From Proteiniphilum sp. (GTDB taxonomy: Bacteria > Bacteroidota > Bacteroidia > Bacteroidales > Dysgonomonadaceae), in NCBI GenBank assembly GCA_016649795.1, contig JAENWZ010000017.1, positions 1-17,105 of the forward strand: a DNA stretch of 17,105 nt, read 5' to 3'. Shown here piece by piece: positions 1 through 7,121 of this stretch (its first letter is position 1; each line of letters begins with the position of its first letter). A program made the translations under genes and the position numbers. Below the pieces are notes generated by a model, which searched no databases, was not told where the DNA came from, and worked only from the letters and a program-made list of their open reading frames with translations.

Positions 1-14
1 TTACAAATAATCAT

Positions 15-521
15 ATGAAACTTAAAACACTTCTTTTTTCCTGCCTCTCAGTTTTGTTACTTATCTCCTGTTCACAGGGTACCGGTAAGGAGCGGGGAAC
101 ATCGGGCAATGAAACAGAGGAGAGTGAATCCGGCGCTGGAGAAAGGGTAGCGGTGGTTACACCGGAGGCAGATGAAGAAGAGGAGTTTGACCAGTTTGTT
201 GAGCAATTCAGTAAAGACGAGTCATTCCAGCTCAGGCGGATTAAATTTCCGATCAGTGTGATCATACCCGATACGGGACATGTGGGTATGGCTCCCATGA
301 AAGAGTCGATCGGGAAATATGATTGGGAGCCGCTCGATCTCACTTACGACAGCACTTTCCTGACGCGTCCCTATGATCAGTATTATCAGGTTGTCCGTTA
401 CAGGAATGATACGGCAGTGGTGGAGATACGCGGTCTCAACAACGGTATCTATGCCGATTATTACTTTACACTAATCGACAGGAAGTGGTATCTGGTCACC
501 CTCTATGAAGCCTCCTTTTAA
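15..521 (+). CDS. DUF4348-like lipoprotein
   Basis: This encodes a 168-residue predicted lipoprotein of unknown function. The N-terminus is a type II signal peptide: basic MKLK, a hydrophobic run, then the lipobox LISC with the acylated cysteine at residue 19. A low-complexity acidic linker follows (about residues 25-57, rich in E, G, S and T). The globular domain covers about 58-168 and starts with a motif of the type FDQFVEQFSKDESFQLRRI. That opening and the closing region rich in Y and W resemble the DUF4348 family of Bacteroidales lipoproteins; I recognised this from memory, not from a search. The protein is probably anchored in the inner or outer membrane facing the periplasm. Only 14 bases precede the ATG, so its promoter and any upstream partner lie outside the window. 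It converges with the cytidine deaminase gene. Confidence 0.8.
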   Translation: MKLKTLLFSCLSVLLLISCSQGTGKERGTSGNETEESESGAGERVAVVTPEADEEEEFDQFVEQFSKDESFQLRRIKFPISVIIPDTGHVGMAPMKESIGKYDWEPLDLTYDSTFLTRPYDQYYQVVRYRNDTAVVEIRGLNNGIYADYYFTLIDRKWYLVTLYEASF

Positions 522-575
522 GGTGCTGATGCTGTTGTTTTCGCTTTTTTATTCCCAAAAAGGTCGCATCTATTG
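522..575. other. Convergent intergenic gap, no clear terminator
   Basis: This 54-bp gap separates the lipoprotein gene from the convergent cytidine deaminase gene. It has T-rich runs on the + strand (around 536-550) and an A-rich run near 555. I see no compact GC-rich hairpin followed by a T run on either strand. Confidence 0.4.
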
Positions 576-1055
576 TTATTTCAGCATCTCATCCCCGAAG
601 CTGAGGGGTAACAGATCCTTAACGCTGTCTACCACATAAACGCCCTGGTCACTATACATCAATACTCTCATCGGTGTCCCGAAGCGGTTCTCCGTCTCCA
701 GCAGTACCTGACGACAAGCACCGCAGGGGGTGATGGCATCGCTGGTGAACTGCCCCTTGTGCCAGGCAGCAACGGCTATCGCTTCAATCTTCTGGTCGGG
801 ATAAGCAGCGTTGGAGAAAAAAACAGTAGTCCTCTCGGCACACAGTCCTGAGGGGTAAGCCGCATTCTCCTGGTTGTTCCCTGTCATGATCTCTCCGTTG
901 GCGAGCAGTACCGCTGCGCCGACACTGAACCCCGAATAGGGGGCATATGCTCTTTTTGTGGCACTTTTTGCCGCTTCGATCAAATTTTTTTCCACTTCAG
1001 AGCATTCCTCTAACAGATAAACAGCTATCTTTGTGGTTAAATTGATTTCTCTCAT
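576..1055 (-). CDS. cdd: Cytidine deaminase
   Basis: This encodes a 159-residue cytidine deaminase, which hydrolytically deaminates cytidine and deoxycytidine to uridine and deoxyuridine in pyrimidine salvage. The zinc-dependent deaminase fold is evident. CAERT at residues 72-76 supplies a zinc-binding Cys72 and the catalytic Glu74, and PCGACRQVL supplies zinc-binding Cys111 and Cys114. This three-cysteine pattern is that of the short tetrameric Cdd class. YAPYSGFSVGAA (37-48) and the substrate-binding NQENAAYPSG region (61-70) are also family-typical. Length fits the family, with a slightly long N-terminus. The ATG at 1055 is the only sensible start, because the divergent glucosaminidase gene begins 6 bp away. 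A TATATTTG promoter element at 1079-1086 (minus) would give a leader of about 20 nt. Confidence 0.95.
   Translation of the reverse strand: MREINLTTKIAVYLLEECSEVEKNLIEAAKSATKRAYAPYSGFSVGAAVLLANGEIMTGNNQENAAYPSGLCAERTTVFFSNAAYPDQKIEAIAVAAWHKGQFTSDAITPCGACRQVLLETENRFGTPMRVLMYSDQGVYVVDSVKDLLPLSFGDEMLK
1026..1033 (+). promoter_or_regulatory. Bacteroidota -7 promoter element for glucosaminidase gene
   Basis: TATCTTTG matches the Bacteroidota -7 consensus TAnnTTTG and lies 29 bp upstream of the ATG at 1062. It lies inside the start of the cdd coding sequence. I see no good -33 TTG at the expected spacing. The expected transcription start is around 1040. Confidence 0.6.
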
Positions 1056-1061
1056 AATGTA

Positions 1062-2009
1062 ATGCAGATTTTGATTCGCAAATATATATATATTTTATCG
1101 TTCTTTATCGTTCTCTCATCATTATTTGTCACGATGGATCTCCACGGGCAAGCCAGAGTGAGTACCTACGAAGCGTATACAGAGAGTTACAGTGATCTGG
1201 CCATTGAGCACATGGAGCACTACGGGATCCCCGCATCCATCACCCTGGCACAGGGGATACTGGAGTCGGGTGCAGGCCTGAGCGACTTGGCACGGCGTTC
1301 CAACAACCACTTCGGCATCAAGTGTCACCGCGGCTGGAAAGGACCGTCGGTCTATGCCGCCGATAATACGCCGAACGATTGTTTTCGCAAGTATGCCCGC
1401 GTGGAGGACTCTTATGAGGATCACTCTCTGTTTCTGGTCAACGGTGGACGCTACAGCGCTCTTTTTGCGCTTGCCGTCACCGACTATAAAGGGTGGGCCA
1501 GGGGGTTGCAGAAATCTGGTTATGCCACCGACAGAGCTTATGCCAACAAGCTGATAAAGCTGATTGAGGACTACGAGCTCTATCGTTTCGATGATAAGAA
1601 ATATCGCAAGGGTGTGAGCCGCCGCGAGCGCGATGAGCGGCGCAGGCAGGAAACGGCACAGATGACATGGACGCATCAGCCCTACATCACCCATGGACTG
1701 GTCTATGTGGAGGCGGTCAGCGGGGACAGCTTCGCCGGTATTGCGCAGGAGTTCGGCTTTAAGGTGGAAGATCTGCTAAGGTTCAATGAGGTGCCTGAAG
1801 ATTTCCCGCTCAGTGAGGGGGATATCATCTACTTCCAGAAGAAAAAGGCGCGTGCCGACAAGCCCTATGAGTTCCACACGGTACAAGTGGGCGAATCGAT
1901 GTACAGTATCTCGCAGAAATACGGTCTCAGGATGAGGAACCTCTACCGGCTGAACAAGAAAAGTTATGAATATATTCCCGAAGAGGGTGATGTGCTGAAA
2001 CTGAGATAG
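1062..2009 (+). CDS. Secreted N-acetylglucosaminidase with two LysM domains
   Basis: This encodes a 315-residue secreted peptidoglycan hydrolase that likely cleaves GlcNAc-MurNAc bonds in the periplasm. Residues 1-30 form a signal peptide ending near GQA. The glucosaminidase domain (FlgJ/AcmA type, Pfam Glucosaminidase) spans about 42-176, with the catalytic glutamate probably E68 in AQGILESGAG, followed by the family motif NNHFGIKC (81-88). A basic linker rich in R and E (about 178-200) leads to LysM 1 (about 213-258) and LysM 2 (about 270-315), which should bind peptidoglycan glycan strands. The domain order is complete and length is normal for Bacteroidales homologues. The start at 1062 is chosen because it begins a good signal peptide; an internal ATG at 1134 would remove it. 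The gene is divergent from cdd, and each promoter lies in the other gene. Confidence 0.9.
   Translation: MQILIRKYIYILSFFIVLSSLFVTMDLHGQARVSTYEAYTESYSDLAIEHMEHYGIPASITLAQGILESGAGLSDLARRSNNHFGIKCHRGWKGPSVYAADNTPNDCFRKYARVEDSYEDHSLFLVNGGRYSALFALAVTDYKGWARGLQKSGYATDRAYANKLIKLIEDYELYRFDDKKYRKGVSRRERDERRRQETAQMTWTHQPYITHGLVYVEAVSGDSFAGIAQEFGFKVEDLLRFNEVPEDFPLSEGDIIYFQKKKARADKPYEFHTVQVGESMYSISQKYGLRMRNLYRLNKKSYEYIPEEGDVLKLR
1079..1086 (-). promoter_or_regulatory. Bacteroidota -7 promoter element for cdd
   Basis: On the minus strand this reads TATATTTG, a full match to TAnnTTTG, 24 bp upstream of the cdd ATG and inside the signal-peptide coding region of the divergent gene. No -33 TTG is visible upstream. 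It sits in an AT-rich tract (1081-1092), so a chance match is possible. Confidence 0.5.
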
Positions 2010-2214
2010 GAACTGAAAAATTAAAAACTAAAAATTAAAAATTAGAAATGAGAACAGGGAGTTGGGAGCTAAAGCTAAAGCTAAAAGCTAAAAAACTGAC
2101 AGCTGATCACTGACAACTTAAACCCAAACCGCTGAAAGCAACATCAACCCAGCTAAAAAGCTGACAGCTGACAGCTGATCGCTGATAACTGATAAAAAAA
2201 AACAGTCAAAAACA
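2010..2214. repeat. Degenerate 7-bp tandem repeats upstream of DUF4290 gene
   Basis: This 205-bp intergenic stretch is mostly tandem heptamers in three blocks. From 2017 the units read AAAATTA, AAAACTA, AAAATTA, AAAATTA, GAAATGA, GAACAGG, GAGTTGG, GAGCTAA, then shorter AGCTAA-type units to about 2090. At 2094-2120 they read AACTGA, CAGCTGA, TCACTGA, CAACTTA. At 2159-2192 they read AGCTGA, CAGCTGA, CAGCTGA, TCGCTGA, TAACTGA. A non-repetitive spacer lies at about 2121-2153. No TAnnTTTG promoter is visible here. Similar AT-rich heptamer strings are, from memory, scattered between genes in other Bacteroidales; their function is unknown. Confidence 0.75.
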
Positions 2215-2823
2215 ATGGTAGAAAGACAAATGCAATACAATACACAAAAGGAAAAGCTGGTGCTTCCCGAATATGGCCGTAATATCCAGAATATGGTAGA
2301 CCACTGCGTGGCCATCAATGATTCGGAAGAGAGACGGAGATGTGCTTATGCCGTCATCGATATTATGGGAAACATGTTCCCTCACCTTCGTGACGTCAAC
2401 AACTTCAAGCATATCCTCTGGGATCATCTGGCCATCATGTCCGATTTCAAGCTGGAGATCGATTATCCCTACGATATAATTAAAAAGGAGGATCTTTTCT
2501 CTGCTCCCGGTCATCTCGATTACAGCAGGGCAACGATGAAATATCGTCATTACGGTAAGATTCTGGAAAAGATGATACTGATTGCTGCCAATATGGAAGA
2601 GGGTGCTAAAAAAGAACATCTCCAGAAGATGCTGCTGAACCAGATGAAGAAATCCTACTCACAGTGGAACAAGGAAGCCGATGATGAGAAGATCTTTCAC
2701 GATATGAAAGAACTCTCGGGTGGTAAGATAGTGATAACCGCCGACAGCTATACCATCCCCGATTTGAAGCAGAACGGCAACCGCGATAAGCTCAAGAACA
2801 TCAAATATCAACGCAGAAAATAA
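2215..2823 (+). CDS. DUF4290 family protein
   Basis: This encodes a 202-residue cytoplasmic protein that I recognise as the Bacteroidota family DUF4290. No biochemical function is known to me. It has no signal peptide or membrane segment. The N-terminal part (MQYNTQ, LVLPEYGRNIQNMVDHC) and the central part (FPHLRDVNNFKHILWDHLA) are the conserved family blocks. The sequence looks largely helical and ends in a basic tail (KNIKYQRRK). In other Bacteroidales this family usually sits just upstream of murA and rimM; here rimM follows directly with a 6-bp gap, implying co-transcription and perhaps a link to ribosome or envelope biogenesis. Two in-frame ATGs are possible, 2215 and 2230. I keep 2215, although family members commonly begin near MQYNTQ, so 2230 is a real alternative. 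Confidence 0.85.
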   Translation: MVERQMQYNTQKEKLVLPEYGRNIQNMVDHCVAINDSEERRRCAYAVIDIMGNMFPHLRDVNNFKHILWDHLAIMSDFKLEIDYPYDIIKKEDLFSAPGHLDYSRATMKYRHYGKILEKMILIAANMEEGAKKEHLQKMLLNQMKKSYSQWNKEADDEKIFHDMKELSGGKIVITADSYTIPDLKQNGNRDKLKNIKYQRRK

Positions 2824-2829
2824 ACAGTG

Positions 2830-3351
2830 ATGATTTCAGAAAAGGATATTCTTCAGGTAGGACGCACGCAGAAGCCATATGGGATTAAGGGCGAAATCAT
2901 TATGCTCTTTCATAAAGCTGAATACGCTGAGCTTGACAGGGAATATTATTTTCTGGAGATCGAAGGTCTTCCCGTACCCTTCTTCGTGGAAGAGTTCACC
3001 TTCTCCACCAATGTCTCTGTCAGGGTGAAGTTCGCCGATGTGAATGATGAGAAGAGCGCCTCCCGCTATGTTAACCTCGATGTTTACCTCCCGCGCGAAC
3101 TGGCGACCCTGGAGCAAAAGCAGAGCGAGGACGACTGGAATTACTTCGTGGGATATACCATCATGGATCAGCACGGCGTAAACCTCGGAACCATCGAAGA
3201 GGTGGATGATTCAACGCAGAACATCCTTTTTATCGTGAAGAACGAAGAGAGAGAGCATCTGATACCTGCCACTGATGATTTTATTGCTGCGATAGATGAA
3301 GAGAACAAAATAATTGAAATGTATCTTCCCGAAGGACTGACTGATGAGTGA
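2830..3351 (+). CDS. rimM: 16S rRNA maturation factor RimM
   Basis: This encodes a 173-residue RimM, which assists 30S subunit assembly by binding ribosomal protein S19 and helping fold the 16S rRNA 3' domain. The N-terminal beta-barrel RimM domain (about residues 5-90) begins with the typical VGRTQKPYGIKGEI. The C-terminal PRC-barrel (about 100-170) carries NYFVGYTIMD, a segment ending LIPATDDFIAAID, and the closing MYLPEGL. Length matches the family. The ATG at 2830 is preferred over the GTG at 2827 directly before it. It follows the DUF4290 gene by 6 bp and is probably co-transcribed. The usual bacterial neighbours trmD, rpsP and rplS are absent, which is normal for Bacteroidales. Confidence 0.95.
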   Translation: MISEKDILQVGRTQKPYGIKGEIIMLFHKAEYAELDREYYFLEIEGLPVPFFVEEFTFSTNVSVRVKFADVNDEKSASRYVNLDVYLPRELATLEQKQSEDDWNYFVGYTIMDQHGVNLGTIEEVDDSTQNILFIVKNEEREHLIPATDDFIAAIDEENKIIEMYLPEGLTDE

Positions 3352-3390
3352 CCCGGAAAGCAGCTCCCCCCCCGAAACCGAAATAAAAAC

Positions 3391-4419
3391 ATGCCTTTTC
3401 TTCAACTCTCTCACGTAAGTATTGGTTATCCTGCCCCTAAAAAGCCAAATATTGTGCAGTCTGACCTCTCTCTCACAGCGCATGAGGGAGAGCTGATCGC
3501 CCTGATCGGGAAGAACGGCTGCGGGAAATCTACCCTGCTGCGCTCAATCGCTTCACTACAGCCCATCTATCAGGGAGTGATAGAGCTCAATGGTGAGAAC
3601 CTGTCGGCGATAACCCCCAAAAGGAGGGCGAGGCTGCTCTCGGTGGTGCTCACGGAGCAGCAGTCGGTGGCGTCGTTCACCGTGAGAGAGCTCATTTCCA
3701 TCGGACGTGATCCTTACACCGGGTGGCTGGGCAGCCTCACGGAAGAGGACAACCGTATCATCGGTCAGGCGGTGGAGATGACCTACCTGCAGGGTTTTGA
3801 AGAGAGGAACATACACGAGCTGTCCGACGGAGAGCGCCAGCGGGTCTTCATTGCCCGCGCACTGGCCCAGGATACACCGGTCATCCTGCTCGACGAACCC
3901 ACGTCGCATCTCGATCTGCCCAACCGTATCAACATCCTCCTTCTGCTGCAGAAGCTGGCACGAGAGACAGGGAAGACCATCTTCATCTCCACCCATGAGC
4001 TGGAGACGGCCATGCAGGTAGCCGACAAGCTGTGGCTCATGGAGAAGGAGAAGGGTGTCACCGTGGGGGTGCCGGAAGATATGGTGCTCAACGGCAGCTT
4101 CGATACTGTTTTTCGTCATCCTTCCTACGAGTTTGATAAGGAGTACGGCAGCTTTATCGTACAGAAGCAGCTGGATAAAACCATCGCGACACGTGTGCAG
4201 CATCCCAATGGGTTGATGGCCCGCTGGACCACCAAGGCGCTCTCCCGCAAAGGATACAGGATTGCACCTGATGCACCCCTTGAGCTGTTTGTCGATGAGG
4301 AGAACCGCTGCTGGGTCATCCGGCAGGGTGAGCAGGCTGTCGTCACCCGCAGCATCGAAGAGGCATTACTGAAAATAGCTGATTTATACCCGAATAGCAA
4401 TTACACCGTTTCTCCATAG
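3391..4419 (+). CDS. ABC transporter ATP-binding protein, FecE/BtuD-like
   Basis: This encodes a 342-residue ABC ATPase of the iron-siderophore/cobalamin/heme importer type. The nucleotide-binding domain spans about residues 4-235. Walker A is GKNGCGKST (40-48), the Q-loop is near Q90, the signature is LSDGERQ (144-150), Walker B with D-loop is ILLDEPTSHLD (165-175), and the switch histidine is H202. All catalytic residues are intact. About 100 further residues follow, ending in an apparent small alpha/beta domain (about 255-335) that classical FecE (about 255 residues) lacks; extended versions occur in Bacteroidales. No permease or substrate-binding protein is in the window, so the partner must be encoded elsewhere and the substrate is unknown. 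It begins 39 bp after rimM and ends 58 bp before dxr, which has its own promoter. A C8 tract (3366-3373) lies in its leader. Confidence 0.88.
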   Translation: MPFLQLSHVSIGYPAPKKPNIVQSDLSLTAHEGELIALIGKNGCGKSTLLRSIASLQPIYQGVIELNGENLSAITPKRRARLLSVVLTEQQSVASFTVRELISIGRDPYTGWLGSLTEEDNRIIGQAVEMTYLQGFEERNIHELSDGERQRVFIARALAQDTPVILLDEPTSHLDLPNRINILLLLQKLARETGKTIFISTHELETAMQVADKLWLMEKEKGVTVGVPEDMVLNGSFDTVFRHPSYEFDKEYGSFIVQKQLDKTIATRVQHPNGLMARWTTKALSRKGYRIAPDAPLELFVDEENRCWVIRQGEQAVVTRSIEEALLKIADLYPNSNYTVSP

Positions 4420-4441
4420 TAAAAACCACCCCGATTTTTAT

Positions 4442-4449
4442 TATCTTTG
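4442..4449 (+). promoter_or_regulatory. Bacteroidota -7 promoter element for dxr
   Basis: TATCTTTG followed by CA matches TAnnTTTG and lies 28 bp upstream of the dxr ATG, in the gap after the ABC ATPase gene. No clear -33 TTG is seen. It suggests dxr starts a new transcription unit. Confidence 0.65.
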
Positions 4450-4477
4450 CACGTTATTACCGCTCAACATCACCTGA

Positions 4478-5638
4478 ATGGACGTAAAAAAAAGAAACAT
4501 TGCAATTTTAGGTTCCACCGGCTCCATCGGGACGCAGGCACTTGATGTCATCTCGGCCTTTCCTGACAGGTTTGAGGCCTACGCACTGGTGGCCAACAAC
4601 AGGGTGGAACTGCTCATTGAGCAGGCACGCCGTTTTATGCCCGAGGTGGTGGTGATTGCAAATGAATCAAAATATGAGCAGTTGAAAGCTGCCCTGAGCG
4701 ACCTACCCATCAAGGTGTGGTGCGGAAGCAACGCCATTGAGGAGGTGGTGCAGGACGAAAATATAGATATGGTGCTCACGGCCATGGTCGGTTTCTCCGG
4801 CCTGAAACCCACCATAGAGGCGATCAATGCCGGTAAGGCGATCGCGTTGGCAAACAAAGAGACGCTGGTGGTGGCAGGTGAGCTGATCACCTCGCTGGCG
4901 CTGAAGAAGAGGAGCGCTGTCCTGCCGGTCGATTCGGAGCACTCCGCCATCTTTCAGTGCCTGAACGGCGAGGGGGAGAACAGGATAGAGAAGATCCTTC
5001 TCACCGCCTCGGGCGGTCCTTTCCGCACCTTCAGCAAGAAGAAGTTGGAGAGCGTGACCAAAGCGCAGGCGTTGACACATCCCAACTGGCACATGGGCGA
5101 GAAGGTAACCATCGACTCTTCCACGCTGATGAACAAAGGGTTCGAGATGATCGAGGCCAAATGGCTCTTCGGTGTGGAGCCCTCACAGATCGAGGTGCTG
5201 GTGCACCCGCAGTCGATCATTCACTCCATGGTGCAGTTCGAAGACCGTTCGGTGATTGCTCAGATGGGACAGCCCGATATGCGGATGCCCATTCAGTACG
5301 CCTTCTCCTATCCTGAGAGGCTCAGGTCCGATATCCCGCCGCTGAACTTTATCGAACTGTCGCAGCTCACCTTCGAGAAGCCCGACAGGGAGAGGTTCCC
5401 CAACCTGAACTTCGCCTACCAGGCCATAGAGAGCGGGGGGAACATGCCCTGCATCCTCAACGCGGCCAATGAAGTGGCGGTGCAGCTCTTTCTGGAGGAG
5501 CGCATCGGCTATAGGCAGATGAGTCATTTAATAGAAGAAACAATGCAGAAAGCATCGTTCGTGCAGTCACCCTCACTGGATGATTATCTGCAGACCGATG
5601 CGCAAGCAAGAGAGATCATCACGCAGCTGATTCATTAG
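4478..5638 (+). CDS. dxr: 1-deoxy-D-xylulose-5-phosphate reductoisomerase
   Basis: This encodes a 386-residue DXP reductoisomerase (IspC), which converts 1-deoxy-D-xylulose 5-phosphate to 2-C-methyl-D-erythritol 4-phosphate using NADPH, the committing step of the MEP isoprenoid pathway. Visible motifs in order are the NADPH-binding GSTGSIGTQALDVI (12-25), ANKETLV, the metal- and substrate-binding PVDSEHSAIFQ, TASGGPF, the flexible-loop region with HPNWHMG, the block TIDSSTLMNKGFEMIEAKWL, the active-site region VHPQSIIHSMVQF, and NAANEVAV near the C-terminus. Length is normal and all recognised active-site blocks are intact. The ATG at 4478 sits just before the nucleotide-binding strand, leaving little room for another start. 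It has its own promoter; rseP follows after a 152-bp repeat-rich gap, an arrangement common in bacteria. Confidence 0.97.
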   Translation: MDVKKRNIAILGSTGSIGTQALDVISAFPDRFEAYALVANNRVELLIEQARRFMPEVVVIANESKYEQLKAALSDLPIKVWCGSNAIEEVVQDENIDMVLTAMVGFSGLKPTIEAINAGKAIALANKETLVVAGELITSLALKKRSAVLPVDSEHSAIFQCLNGEGENRIEKILLTASGGPFRTFSKKKLESVTKAQALTHPNWHMGEKVTIDSSTLMNKGFEMIEAKWLFGVEPSQIEVLVHPQSIIHSMVQFEDRSVIAQMGQPDMRMPIQYAFSYPERLRSDIPPLNFIELSQLTFEKPDRERFPNLNFAYQAIESGGNMPCILNAANEVAVQLFLEERIGYRQMSHLIEETMQKASFVQSPSLDDYLQTDAQAREIITQLIH

Positions 5639-5790
5639 CATATCAACGATATAAGAATTAAGAATTAAGAATTAAGAATTAACGATTAACGATTAATGAC
5701 TCAGCGAAACGTAGAAACATAGAAACGTGGAAACAGAAAGACATAGAAACATAGAAACAATAAATTAATCAAACAACACATCAAAATTGA
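5639..5790. repeat. 7-bp and 8-bp tandem repeats between dxr and rseP
   Basis: This intergenic stretch has two blocks. Block 1 (5654-5695) is AGAATTA four times then ACGATTA twice, all perfect 7-bp units. Block 2 (about 5706-5760) is built on an 8-bp unit, GAAACATA / GAAACGTA / GAAACGTG, with one irregular unit in the middle. The heptamers can be put in the same register as those at 2017-2192. No TAnnTTTG element is visible, so rseP may be read through from dxr. Confidence 0.8.
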
Positions 5791-7110
5791 ATGGAAATAT
5801 TTTTAATCAAAGCGCTGCAACTTATTCTGAGTCTGTCGATACTGGTCATCGTACATGAGTTCGGACATTACATCTTCGCGCGGATGTTCAAGATCAGGGT
5901 GGAGAAATTCTATCTCTTCTTCGATGCAGGCTTCGCGCTGTTAAGATTCAAACCAAAGGGAAGTGAGACCGAATATGGTATCGGATGGCTGCCACTGGGT
6001 GGTTACGTGAAGATATCGGGTATGATCGACGAGTCGATGGACAAAGAACAGATGGCACTGCCGGCACAACCGTGGGAGTTCCGCTCCAAGCCTGCAGGAC
6101 AACGCCTGCTGGTGATGATCGCCGGTGTGTTATTCAACCTGCTGCTCGCCTTCTTTATCTACTCGATGGTGCTCTTCACTTGGAGCGACACCTACCTGCC
6201 ACTGAAGAACGTGACACAGGGGATGGAGTTCAGTCAGGCAGCCCACACAGCCGGCTTTCAGGATGGCGACATACTGCTTATGGCCGATGAGAAGGAGCTG
6301 GACCGCTTTGGTGTACGCACCCTGCTCGATATTGCCGACGCCGACGAGGTGACCGTAATACGTGAAGGTGAAGAGGAAGTGCTTACTATCCCGGAGGGGT
6401 TGATGAAGAACCTGCTGACAGATAAAGAAGGATTCGCCACTTATCGGGTGCCGACCGTTGTCTATCAGACTGTGCAGGGGAGTGCTGCCGAACAGACAGG
6501 CCTCATCGCCGGCGACAGCATCACAGGGGTGAATGGTGTGGTAACAGCCTCCTATGGTGAGCTGCGTGCTGCCCTCACCAGCTCACGCAACAGTGAGGTG
6601 ATGCTCGATTACTACCGTGGCGGCACACCGCAGACAACTGCTGTTCAGGTAGACTCAGTAGGTACGCTGGGCTTCTACGCCATGGCTGCGCCGCAGATCT
6701 ACAGGACCGAAACCATCAGCTATGGCTTCTTCGAATCCTTCCCCGCCGGAATAAGAATGGGTATACAGACGCTGAAGGATTACATCGCACAGTTCAGATA
6801 TGTCTTCACCAAAGAGGGTGCCTCTTCGCTCGGCGGATTTGGCGCGATAGGGAACCTGTTCCCGGCGCAGTGGAACTGGCAGGCATTCTGGATGATGACA
6901 GCCTTCCTTTCGGTCATCCTGGCTTTTATGAATATACTGCCCATACCGGCCCTCGACGGCGGTCATGTGATGTTCCTCATCTACGAGGTGCTCACGCGGC
7001 GGAAGCCCAATGAGAAATTTATGGAGTACGCGCAGATAGCAGGGATGATACTGCTTTTTGGCCTGTTGATCTATGCCAACGGCATGGACCTGATAAGGGC
7101 AATTTTTTAA
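5791..7110 (+). CDS. rseP: RIP metalloprotease RseP (site-2 protease)
   Basis: This encodes a 439-residue inner-membrane zinc metalloprotease of the S2P family (MEROPS M50B), which cuts transmembrane segments of substrates such as anti-sigma factors. The first membrane helix carries the zinc motif HEFGH (H22, E23, H26). A second hydrophobic helix lies near 107-125 (MIAGVLFNLLLAFFIYS). Two PDZ-like domains lie in the periplasmic region, the second ending near the GLIAGDSITGVNG block. A further helix carries NILPIPALDGGH, whose LDG (388-390) gives the third zinc ligand, D389. A final helix ends the protein. All catalytic residues are present. No anti-sigma factor gene is nearby, so the substrate cannot be inferred. 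It precedes metF by 11 bp, suggesting co-transcription. Confidence 0.96.
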   Translation: MEIFLIKALQLILSLSILVIVHEFGHYIFARMFKIRVEKFYLFFDAGFALLRFKPKGSETEYGIGWLPLGGYVKISGMIDESMDKEQMALPAQPWEFRSKPAGQRLLVMIAGVLFNLLLAFFIYSMVLFTWSDTYLPLKNVTQGMEFSQAAHTAGFQDGDILLMADEKELDRFGVRTLLDIADADEVTVIREGEEEVLTIPEGLMKNLLTDKEGFATYRVPTVVYQTVQGSAAEQTGLIAGDSITGVNGVVTASYGELRAALTSSRNSEVMLDYYRGGTPQTTAVQVDSVGTLGFYAMAAPQIYRTETISYGFFESFPAGIRMGIQTLKDYIAQFRYVFTKEGASSLGGFGAIGNLFPAQWNWQAFWMMTAFLSVILAFMNILPIPALDGGHVMFLIYEVLTRRKPNEKFMEYAQIAGMILLFGLLIYANGMDLIRAIF

Positions 7111-7121
7111 ATTAAAATGGT

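Noticed and set aside
522..575. Small RNA or riboswitch between the lipoprotein gene and cdd
   Set aside because: The gap is only 54 bp, between gene ends, with no stable structure or promoter visible.
1094..1113. Direct repeat TTTATCGTTC x2 and an (AT)n tract as a regulatory repeat
   Set aside because: It encodes the hydrophobic part of a signal peptide and is explained by codon composition.
1122..1694. Long open frames opposite the glucosaminidase gene (also opposite dxr, holB, ricT and the beta subunit gene)
   Set aside because: They lie antisense to genes with complete recognised domains, show no family motifs or plausible starts, and are the usual shadow frames of GC-rich codons.
2010..2214. 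CRISPR array
   Set aside because: Units are 7 bp, degenerate and contiguous, with no 20-40 bp repeats separated by unique spacers and no cas genes.
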